Assembly: GCF_022848905.1 (NCBI RefSeq)
Contig: NZ_JAFIRA010000038.1
Coordinates: 1 to 39,260, forward strand
Reading direction: 5' to 3'
Length of the DNA stretch: 39,260 bases
Origin: Thermostichus vulcanus str. 'Rupite'
GTDB taxonomy: Bacteria; Cyanobacteriota; Cyanobacteriia; Thermostichales; Thermostichaceae
The position numbers were made by a program, and so were the translations under genes. Of this stretch, positions 23,029 to 29,927 are shown in pieces. The notes beneath the pieces were generated by a model. It was not told the DNA's origin. It saw only the letters and a program-made list of their open reading frames with translations, and searched no databases. Numbering within the stretch: position 1 is the first letter of the stretch; the number at the start of each line of letters is the position of its first letter.

Positions 23029-25131
23029 TCAAGCTCGGTTTTGGCCTTTGCTGATTTGCGATTGTACCTGCTCCAGGGAATGGGCGGGAGCTAGACACTT
23101 GCTGCCCCAACACACCAGCCCCACAGCCCCCTCAGGTAGGGGGTCGGCCTCCGTGGGCAGAGTAAAGGCAGTCGTGGGCCAAGATTGCTGCTGAAAGGTG
23201 GAGAGGTGTTCCGCAGGCAGAGTTACCTTGACCAAATTGGCATACCAGTCCAAACCCGTAAACAGGCTGGGGCAGGAGCGGGGTTGGGTGCTCATCATGT
23301 GAGCAAAGGTTTTTAAGCCTTCTTCCGCGCGTTCCAAATAATCCGGATCCCCCGTCACAGCGCTGAGGCGGGCCAGATTGGCGATGGCAATCCCATTGGC
23401 GGCAGGGGTGGCATTGTCCTGAAACTCTTTTTCCCGCACCAAGAGTTCGGGGGCACTTTGGGCATCGCTGACAAAATAGCCGCCGGCAACCGGATCCCAC
23501 AGTTGGCTGTCCATTTCCCGCTGAAGGTTGACAGCAGCTTCTAACCAATACTCGGCAGAGGGAGTCCCCACCAATGGTAGGCAGGCTTGATGCAGATCCA
23601 GGAGTGCTTTGATCAACAGGGCATAATCTTCCGACTTGGCAGGAACCTCGGCTATGCCATCGTAGTTCACCCGCAGCAGGGATCCCGTTTCGGGGTGACG
23701 CTGCTGGCTGAGGATAAACTGGGCCGCCCGCAGCGCCATCTGCAGATATTCCTCGGTACCAAATACCTGATAGGCCCGTGCCAAGCCGGAGATCATCAAG
23801 CCATTCCAGGACACAATCATCTTCGTATCGGTTACCGGCGGGATCCGCCCTGGCCAGGGATGGAGGCGGGCCGATTGGGCATCCACTGCCGGCGGAAAAG
23901 GCTCTCGTTCATCCTGATTACCATAGCGGGCCCGAAACAGATGGGTCTTGAGAGCACTTTCTACCGCAGCCGGTAGCTCACCCCCCTGTTTGCGCTGCAA
24001 AACCAGGTAGCCGGGTCGATCTGGAAAGTTCCCCCCCGGCGATAGGTCAAAAGCCTGTTGCAGAGCGCGGAACCCCTCATCCCCCAGCAACTCCTGCAAC
24101 TCCTGCCACCGCCAAACATAAAACTCCCCTTCTTCCGGCTCCCGATCCTCAGGTTTGGCAAAGCTATCGGCATCCTGGGCCGCGTAGAAATAACCGGCAG
24201 GGGCTGTCATCTCCCGTGCCAACCAATCGATCGTCAGCTGCACCGCTCGCCGAATGGCGGCATCTTGGATCCCTTGCGCCCACAGATCCGAGAGAAACTC
24301 CACAATCTGCCCATTGTCGTAGAGCATTTTTTCGAAGTGGGGTACCGTCCAGGTGGCATCAACGGTATAGCGATGAAATCCGCCCGCCACATGGTCAAAA
24401 ATTCCTCCTAAGACCAGGGCCATTCCCCGTTCCTTCGCCCGTTCCAGGGCGGTTGTTGAGCCAGGGATCCCGTCTGCACTTTCAAACCGCGCCGAGCGCA
24501 GTACCAACTGGGCATAGGGCATCATCGGGAACTGCTGCACCGCCCCAGTACTGGACACCAAGGGCTGGATTTTCTGGATCCCGGAGCGCAGCAAATCCGT
24601 AGGAACCGTATCTTCAGGCACCAACTCGCTAAGGGTGGTGAGAGCCGCCAAAATTTGGCCCTTCATGTCTTCAATCTTGTCTTTTTCCTGCCGGTAAAAC
24701 TGCAGAATTCGTTGCAGCAGAGCCAGAAACCCCGGACGACCAAAGCGCGGCTCCACCGGGAAATAGGTACCTGCATAGAAGGGCACCAAATCGGTGGGGG
24801 CCAGAAACACATTCAGAGGCCACCCCCCTTGCCCACTCATCAACTGCAGCGTTTGCATGTAGATGCTGTCCAGGTCAGGGCGTTCCTCCCGATCCACCTT
24901 GATGGGCAAAAAGTGTTCATTCAAGAAAGCAGCAATCTCGGGGTTGGAGAAAGCCTCCCCTTCCATAACCGTGCACCAGTGGCAACTGGAGTAACCAATC
25001 GACAGAAAAATCGGCTTATCTTCGGCACGGGCTTTCTCTAGGGCCTCCGGGATCCAAGGCCACCAATCCACCGGGTTCTCGGCGTGCTTACGCAGGTAGA
25101 GGCTGGGGCTAGTGGCGAGGCGATTGGTCAT
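23029..25131 (-). CDS. DUF255 thioredoxin-like protein (YyaL/SPATA20 family)
   Basis: About 700 residues, full length for the family. The N-terminal thioredoxin-like domain begins MTNRLATSPSLYLRKHAENP, followed by VDWWPW, with the invariant SSCHWCTVMEGEAF (CxxC) and QGGWPLNVFLAP. The large C-terminal (alpha/alpha)6 barrel resembles six-hairpin glycosidases (TKMIVSWNGLMISGLARAY). Biochemical function is not established for bacterial members. ATG 25131 gives the conserved N-terminus; a TTG eight codons upstream is less likely. Its last base adjoins the last base of the Fur-family gene. Confidence 0.9.
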   Translation of the reverse strand: MTNRLATSPSLYLRKHAENPVDWWPWIPEALEKARAEDKPIFLSIGYSSCHWCTVMEGEAFSNPEIAAFLNEHFLPIKVDREERPDLDSIYMQTLQLMSGQGGWPLNVFLAPTDLVPFYAGTYFPVEPRFGRPGFLALLQRILQFYRQEKDKIEDMKGQILAALTTLSELVPEDTVPTDLLRSGIQKIQPLVSSTGAVQQFPMMPYAQLVLRSARFESADGIPGSTTALERAKERGMALVLGGIFDHVAGGFHRYTVDATWTVPHFEKMLYDNGQIVEFLSDLWAQGIQDAAIRRAVQLTIDWLAREMTAPAGYFYAAQDADSFAKPEDREPEEGEFYVWRWQELQELLGDEGFRALQQAFDLSPGGNFPDRPGYLVLQRKQGGELPAAVESALKTHLFRARYGNQDEREPFPPAVDAQSARLHPWPGRIPPVTDTKMIVSWNGLMISGLARAYQVFGTEEYLQMALRAAQFILSQQRHPETGSLLRVNYDGIAEVPAKSEDYALLIKALLDLHQACLPLVGTPSAEYWLEAAVNLQREMDSQLWDPVAGGYFVSDAQSAPELLVREKEFQDNATPAANGIAIANLARLSAVTGDPDYLERAEEGLKTFAHMMSTQPRSCPSLFTGLDWYANLVKVTLPAEHLSTFQQQSWPTTAFTLPTEADPLPEGAVGLVCWGSKCLAPAHSLEQVQSQISKGQNRA

Positions 25132-25244
25132 AGACACACCGAGCTGTGCTTTCAAGCTAGCGCGTCCTCCTGCTGAGGCCGACTGTTATTCAAGATACAC
25201 TTTTTGCCGTCAACCCATGCCTAAGCCGCAAGGGATCCCTGAGG

Positions 25245-25748
25245 TCAGGCTTGCCGTTCTTCACTGGCTGGGGTTAAGAACTCAAGCGAGCGCCCGTGGA
25301 GAACCAGCGTAGTGCTGGTATTTTCCACAAAGCCAATCCGTTCGTAAAAACCCCGCTGGTGGGTGGTGAACAGGTAAACTCGCTCCACCGATTGCAGGTG
25401 CGGGTGGCTGATCAAGGTTTCCACCAACTTGCGCCCAATCCCTTGGCGACGGTAATCGTGATCAACCACGATATCCCAGATCACGGCTCGGTACACCCCG
25501 TCGGAAGTGGCACGTCCAAAGCCGATTAAGCGTTCTCCATCCCAAACGCTAACCACTGGATGGCTGTGGGCAATGGCTTGCTCCATCTGTTCCCGTTGGC
25601 GGTTTTGAGCCCAAAAGGCATTGCGGTTAAACAGCGGAATCAGCTGATCCAAATCCAGCTCGGCACGATCCAGAGAAAAGCGAATGTTGCGGTTATCCAC
25701 CGGTTGATGGGGGATAGCAGCCATAGGCTCAAGCGAGGGATCCAACAT
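25245..25748 (-). CDS. GNAT-family N-acetyltransferase (Ycf52-like)
   Basis: 167 residues. The GNAT core is visible: VVSVWDGERLIGFGRATSDG, AVIWDIVVDHDYR, the acetyl-CoA P-loop RRQGIGRKLVE, and FYERIGF near the C-terminus. The strong similarity of FNRNAFWAQ and TSDGVYRAVIWD to the plastid ycf52/NSI group suggests protein or serotonin-like amine acetylation, but substrates are unknown in cyanobacteria. ATG 25748 used; an internal ATG at 25724 is possible. It is 57 bases downstream of the SRPBCC gene on the same strand. Confidence 0.88.
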   Translation of the reverse strand: MLDPSLEPMAAIPHQPVDNRNIRFSLDRAELDLDQLIPLFNRNAFWAQNRQREQMEQAIAHSHPVVSVWDGERLIGFGRATSDGVYRAVIWDIVVDHDYRRQGIGRKLVETLISHPHLQSVERVYLFTTHQRGFYERIGFVENTSTTLVLHGRSLEFLTPASEERQA

Positions 25749-25805
25749 CAGACAAGCCTTAGGGGTTAGAAAAAAGTAAGGTTGACAGGCAAAACAAGGG
25801 ATGAA

Positions 25806-26273
25806 CTAACTGGCTGAGGCATTTTCAGCGGTCGGCTCCGGGTGCTCCAGGGCATAGGCCTTAAAGCGTTCCAGATCCGCCTGGATTGTACTCTCCACCA
25901 CTTTGCCCACAAACAAGCCATCCAAAATTTTGCCAATAATCCCCGGAATCTTGTAGGCAACCGACAGCTTGACGATGGTGCTGCCCTTGCGATCGTAAAA
26001 CCGCAGCGCACCACGATTGGGCAAGCCTTCCACCGAGTTCCAGCCAATGTGTTGGTGTTTCACCACCGTGTGGGTACGAGAAATCCAACTGAAGGTGAGG
26101 CCGCGCGTGTCCAACGTCCAACGGGACAACTCCTGATCCAACAGTTCCACCGAGCGGATCCACTTCATCCAACGAGGCATCAGGGAGAGATTGGCCCACA
26201 AATCCCAAACCTGCTCAATCGGAACAGGCACCTCCACCTGACAGGTATGCTCTAACCAATCGGATTCAGACAT
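25806..26273 (-). CDS. SRPBCC-family (cyclase/dehydrase-type) protein
   Basis: 155 residues with the START/Bet-v-1-like helix-grip pattern: VEVPVPIEQVWDLWANLSLM, PRWMKWIRSVEL, SWISRTHTVVKHQHIGW, RGALRFYDR and a long C-terminal helix ending in an acidic tail. Such domains bind hydrophobic ligands such as quinones, carotenoids or lipids. Cyanobacteria have several of unknown ligand. ATG 26273 gives the usual short lead; the frame continues to 26327 but adds Cys-rich sequence not typical of the family. It may be co-transcribed with the GNAT gene. Confidence 0.85.
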   Translation of the reverse strand: MSESDWLEHTCQVEVPVPIEQVWDLWANLSLMPRWMKWIRSVELLDQELSRWTLDTRGLTFSWISRTHTVVKHQHIGWNSVEGLPNRGALRFYDRKGSTIVKLSVAYKIPGIIGKILDGLFVGKVVESTIQADLERFKAYALEHPEPTAENASAS

Positions 26274-26415
26274 AGGGCCTCGCGTGCAGCATCCAGCAAA
26301 ATCTATCTGTTCGGTTTGCCTGTTCACCAGACAGAGCCTCCAGATGGGATCCCTGCCTTTACAAAATTTTATATCGACCTAAGATAACATTATTGGCCTT
26401 GTGAACGTCTTGGAA

Positions 26416-26449
26416 CCTGTGCTTTTCAGCAACACCACTTTTTCACAGG
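26416..26449. repeat. Short inverted repeat in DUF502 leader
   Basis: CCTGTG (26416-26421) and CACAGG (26444-26449) flank 22 bases, between the divergent SRPBCC and DUF502 genes. An AT-rich stretch before it (26358-26395, TTTTATATCG...GATAACATTATTGG) is a likely promoter zone. Function of the repeat is unknown. Confidence 0.3.
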
Positions 26450-26571
26450 CCGGTTGCGACTTAGGCGCGTGAGGGCAGAGGCAGAAGCCGGATATCATGG
26501 TTGCCATCTGCAAGCCTCACTTGCACTACTTCGCTCTATCCCCTCGTTTGACTCACCGGAACAACCTCACC

Positions 26572-27348
26572 ATGGTTTCACAGTGGAAGCAGCATCTCAA
26601 GAACTATTTTGTGGCGGGGTTGCTGGTGGTGATCCCGTTGGCGACCACAATTTGGCTAACGGTGGAGGTGGCCACCTGGAGTATTGGCTTTCTCACCAGC
26701 ATTCCCAAGCAATTTAACCCGATCCAGGGACTGCACCCGATTTTGATCAACCTAATTGACCTAGGGGTGGGCCTATTTACCCCCATTTTGTTCATCCTGT
26801 TGATCGGGTTTATGGCCCGCAACATCGTCGGCCAGTGGCTGCTGAGCCTGAGCGAACAACTGCTGCATGCTATCCCGGTTGCAGGGTTGGTCTACAAAAC
26901 TCTGAAGCAACTGCTGAGTGTTCTTTTGGCCCCCAACAATCAGCGGTTCCGGCGCGTGGTGCTGGTGGAATATCCTCGCCCCGGTATTTGGGCTTTGGCT
27001 TTCGTGACGGGCACGGTACAAACTCCCATTCGTCCCGATAGCCCGCAGCGCTGCCTTAGCCTTTTTGTGCCCACCACGCCCAACCCCACCACAGGCTGGT
27101 ATGCGATTGTGCCGGAGGAGCAAACGGTAGAGGTGTTCATGCCGATTGAGGATGCTATTAAGATGCTCATTTCCGGCGGCATTGTCACTCCCGAAAGCTT
27201 TGAGGCCGGGTTGCAAAGACGGGAAGGAGCCTTGGCGGTGACATTGCCGAATCTGCGGGAGTTGGTGGAGCAAGAGCGGGCCACAGGTGCTCACACGGAC
27301 GAGTCAGCCCCTTCCGAAAGGGCTTTTGAGGCGGATCGGGCTCTCTAG
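26572..27348 (+). CDS. DUF502 membrane protein
   Basis: 258 residues. Two membrane regions near the N-terminus (about 11-35, FVAGLLVVIPLATTIWLTV, and about 63-85, GVGLFTPILFILLIGFMARN) precede a soluble domain with the family segments VYKTLKQLLSVL, RRVVLVEYPRPGIWALAFVT and PTTPNPTTGWYAIVP. DUF502 proteins are widespread in bacteria and plants (COV/LCV in Arabidopsis) but their biochemical role is not known. ATG 26572 places the basic MVSQWKQHLKNYF directly before the first helix; the frame upstream to 26497 is open but unlike the family. Confidence 0.9.
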   Translation: MVSQWKQHLKNYFVAGLLVVIPLATTIWLTVEVATWSIGFLTSIPKQFNPIQGLHPILINLIDLGVGLFTPILFILLIGFMARNIVGQWLLSLSEQLLHAIPVAGLVYKTLKQLLSVLLAPNNQRFRRVVLVEYPRPGIWALAFVTGTVQTPIRPDSPQRCLSLFVPTTPNPTTGWYAIVPEEQTVEVFMPIEDAIKMLISGGIVTPESFEAGLQRREGALAVTLPNLRELVEQERATGAHTDESAPSERAFEADRAL

Positions 27349-27375
27349 CTTGAGAAGCTATGCAGCAGGATAGGA

Positions 27376-27414
27376 GGGAACGGAGCCCACGCCACTTTGG
27401 GTCTGGCTCCTCCC
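27376..27414. terminator. Strong hairpin between convergent genes
   Basis: GGAGCC (27382-27387) pairs with GGCTCC (27405-27410), extended outside by GGGA/TCCC across a small bulge and inside by CCCA/TGGG. It lies in the 78-base gap between DUF502 and the TIGR03792 gene, so it can act as a bidirectional terminator although a T run is lacking. Confidence 0.5.
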
Positions 27415-27426
27415 TAGGTCAACTTG

Positions 27427-27738
27427 TCACGCCCACAACTGATACTCTTTCACCTGCTCTAGCCGGACATAAAACGGCTGCATGGCTCGATCCAGGGCCT
27501 CAACCTTTTCTGGAGGGAAAGCTTTCCAGTCGGCACGGCTGGCCCAGTGGATGATGATGTGCACCAATTCGGCATCCTCCCCATCCAACCAAGTTTCCTT
27601 GCGCAAAAAACCGGGATGCTCCCGCAGCGGGGATCCCCAAATCTGCTCATCTTGCCTGAGAAATTCTGCTTGGCCAGAGGGGAGAACGCGAAAGCAGAGG
27701 TGTTCGATGGTGATTGGGCTGGGTTGAGGGGCAACCAT
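27427..27738 (-). CDS. TIGR03792-family cyanobacterial protein
   Basis: 103 residues of the small, cyanobacteria-restricted TIGR03792 family, which looks like a ferredoxin-like alpha/beta (ABM-type) fold: ITIEHLCFRVLPSGQAEFLR, IWGSPLREHPGFLRKETWLD and HIIIHWASRADWKAFP are conserved. Function unknown. It starts 12 bases after the uracil-DNA glycosylase stop, so the two are very probably one transcript. Confidence 0.85.
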   Translation of the reverse strand: MVAPQPSPITIEHLCFRVLPSGQAEFLRQDEQIWGSPLREHPGFLRKETWLDGEDAELVHIIIHWASRADWKAFPPEKVEALDRAMQPFYVRLEQVKEYQLWA

Positions 27739-27750
27739 AGAGGGGATCCC

Positions 27751-28497
27751 TTAAAACTCTGGTTCCTCATCTGTCGCTGGGACTTCGGTGAGTTCCAGAT
27801 ACTTTTGCTTGACCGCTTGAATATCCTGCCACATCAACCACTTGGGACTGCCGGGGGTGCGAGCTTGATTGCGCAACAAATAGGCCGGGTGAAAAATCGG
27901 CATACACCAGCGCCCCTGCCACTGTATCCATTCCCCCCGTATTTTCGTGATGCCGCGCTTATCTCCCAGGATCGAGCGGACAGAGGTCGCCCCCGTCAGC
28001 AGAATAATTGCCGGATCCACCAGCCGAATCTGCTCCAGCAGGTAAGGCCGACAGGCATCCATTTCCTCGGCGGTGGGCACACGGTTGTTGGGGGGGCGAC
28101 ACTTAACCGCGTTGCAGATATAGGTATCCCGCTCGGGATCCAACCCCACGGAGGCGAGGATTTTATCCAGTAACTGGCCCGACTTGCCCACAAAGGGTAG
28201 CCCCTGCAGGTCCTCGTTTTCTCCTGGCCCTTCCCCGATAATCAGGATCTTCGCCTTGGGATTGCCCCGTTCCACCACCACATGGGTACGACCTGCCGCC
28301 AACTCACAGCGCTGACAGGCCAGGCAATGCTGTTTCAGTTGTTCCAGGTGGGTGTAGGTTCCGGGTGGGATCGGCACTTGAGCTGACAAAGGGATCCGCT
28401 GCCAATCGGGAACAGCCTCTTGGGCAGGAGCAGCGGGTTGAAACTCCTCTCCAAATAAGCTGGGCTGAATCTCCGAGGTTGGTTTTTTGGCCGCCAT
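27751..28497 (-). CDS. Uracil-DNA glycosylase, family 4 (4Fe-4S)
   Basis: 248 residues. Removes uracil from DNA; important where heat speeds cytosine deamination. Diagnostic features are the Fe-S cysteines in CQRC (61-64), in CNAVKCRPPNNR and in DACRPYLLEQI, motif A GEGPGENEDLQGLPFVGKSG and motif B HPAYLLRN. The first ~45 residues are a low-complexity extension (SLFGEEFQPAAPAQEA) beyond the usual ~200-residue core. ATG 28497 used. It is followed by the TIGR03792 gene in the same transcription unit and preceded by the coiled-coil gene 77 bases upstream. Confidence 0.93.
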   Translation of the reverse strand: MAAKKPTSEIQPSLFGEEFQPAAPAQEAVPDWQRIPLSAQVPIPPGTYTHLEQLKQHCLACQRCELAAGRTHVVVERGNPKAKILIIGEGPGENEDLQGLPFVGKSGQLLDKILASVGLDPERDTYICNAVKCRPPNNRVPTAEEMDACRPYLLEQIRLVDPAIILLTGATSVRSILGDKRGITKIRGEWIQWQGRWCMPIFHPAYLLRNQARTPGSPKWLMWQDIQAVKQKYLELTEVPATDEEPEF

Positions 28498-28574
28498 TGC
28501 AAGTTGCAGTTCCCTTGTGCAGCGATCTTCGGTTGCCCCTCTAGGCTTGTCAAGTTATCAGCCTCTCGTGAGCT

Positions 28575-29480
28575 TTAGGCTGCTTGAGGGTTCGCCTGCC
28601 CGGAAAACTCCGAAATAAACTGATCGATCTCCCGCAGAATGCGCTCGGTTTCGGAAAGAGAAGAAGGCAAGGTTTCCAACACTTGCTCGTCTGCTTCCAT
28701 CGCCCGTTCTGCCTCTTGGAAGGTCATCATTGACCCATCGCTGAGCAACAGTTCCAACTCATTGAGCGCCACCATGGCCAGTTGTTGTTCGGTGCGATGC
28801 AGTTTGCCCTGTAACGCTTGCAGCTCCTCTTCTTGAGCGTGCAGATTGGCTTCCGCCCGTTCGGCACGGGTGGTGGCCAGTTGGGCGATTTGCTGTGCTT
28901 CTTCCCGTTGTGCTTTCAGGAGGCTGATCTCCTGTTCGGCCTGGGCCAGCCGCTCTTGTAGGCTGTAAATCTGTTGCTCCCGGTCTCCCAGTGTGCCCTC
29001 TAACTGACGATTCCGAGCTTCGATTTCCTGACGAGCAGTGTTGGCTTGGGCCAGTTGTTCTCTCAAGTCTGCTATCTCATCTCCTAGGTGGGTCAACTGA
29101 CTTAACCGTTCCAAAATTTGAGCATTTTCTACTTCCAGTTTTTCGATCAGGGCTTGCGCGCTCATGAGTTCGGTTTTGGTAGAATCCAGCTCACCACAGA
29201 CTTGATCGTAGTTGGCGATCAATTCGCCGATTCGGGTTTCCTTAACGTGCAATTCTTCCCGTAATGAGTTGAGCCAGCGGTCGCTTTGCTCCATCCGTTG
29301 CTGTAGAAGGGGAAGCTGGGTCAGAGCTTGCTGGGCGGTGCTGAAAAAGCTGAACAGTCCCTTGCAGCGGCGCTGTAGGTTGCTATGGGATTGATCCAAC
29401 TTGTCAAAGGCTTCATTCAGGGAGAGATAGGCCTCGCACAGTTTCATGTAGCGGCGGGCCACGGAAGCAGCATGATCCAT
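28575..29480 (-). CDS. Coiled-coil protein of unknown function
   Basis: 301 residues. The N-terminal 70 (MDHAASVARRYMKLCEAYLS, followed by a Phe-rich FSFFSTAQQA) are helical. From about 75 to 245 there is an uninterrupted heptad pattern rich in Leu, Glu and Gln (IGELIANYDQVCGEL, IYSLQERLAQAEQEISLLKA). The C-terminal ~60 residues are acidic with no heptads. No enzymatic motif is seen. ATG 29480 is the first start giving a soluble N-terminus; the frame extends to 29570. Similar proteins in cyanobacteria are annotated only as hypothetical; a cytoskeletal or scaffold role is guesswork. Confidence 0.75.
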   Translation of the reverse strand: MDHAASVARRYMKLCEAYLSLNEAFDKLDQSHSNLQRRCKGLFSFFSTAQQALTQLPLLQQRMEQSDRWLNSLREELHVKETRIGELIANYDQVCGELDSTKTELMSAQALIEKLEVENAQILERLSQLTHLGDEIADLREQLAQANTARQEIEARNRQLEGTLGDREQQIYSLQERLAQAEQEISLLKAQREEAQQIAQLATTRAERAEANLHAQEEELQALQGKLHRTEQQLAMVALNELELLLSDGSMMTFQEAERAMEADEQVLETLPSSLSETERILREIDQFISEFSGQANPQAA

Positions 29481-29927
29481 AGATAGAGTCCAGATTAGGG
29501 GGTGCCGTGTCCATTTTATGCCGTTCATTTTATCGGCCAGACCTGGAAAAGGGGGCATTGGATACAACAATCCTGGACTTAATTGACCTTTAATATGGAT
29601 GCCTGAATCTTACCTGCCTGGGATTGCTCTCTGCTTTGCTCAGAGAGGGATTGAGCTGCTCGCTCACCCTCCATCCAAACCCACACAAAGGGTTCCCAGC
29701 TTGCAGCCATAACCCTCTGCAATCTGCACATATTCTGCACATATAGTGGTTAAAACCAGAAGATATTCAGCAAAGACACTAGATACGGAAGATACGGGAA
29801 AAGTCTCTCACCGAGGGATCCTTTCCATCTCAAGGGTTCTCCCCAACAAGCGACCCCGCAAGGATAATACGAGTGGGTTAGGCTTGAGCTCACCAAACCC
29901 CTCTCGCCTATACCCTGCTCTAGCTCT
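29481..29927. promoter_or_regulatory. Divergent intergenic region before M1 peptidase
   Basis: About 450 bases with no convincing gene. It contains a perfect 11-base tandem duplication, a near-repeat AGATACGGAAGATACGG (about 29782-29798) and no stem with a T run. It must hold promoters for both the coiled-coil gene and the aminopeptidase gene, but no consensus box is clear. Confidence 0.35.
29723..29744. repeat. Tandem 11-base repeat TCTGCACATAT
   Basis: Two perfect, adjacent copies (29723-29733 and 29734-29744), preceded by a partial CTCTGCAA. It lies 184 bases upstream of the aminopeptidase ATG. One helical turn of phasing suggests a protein-binding site or a slippage product. Confidence 0.7.
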
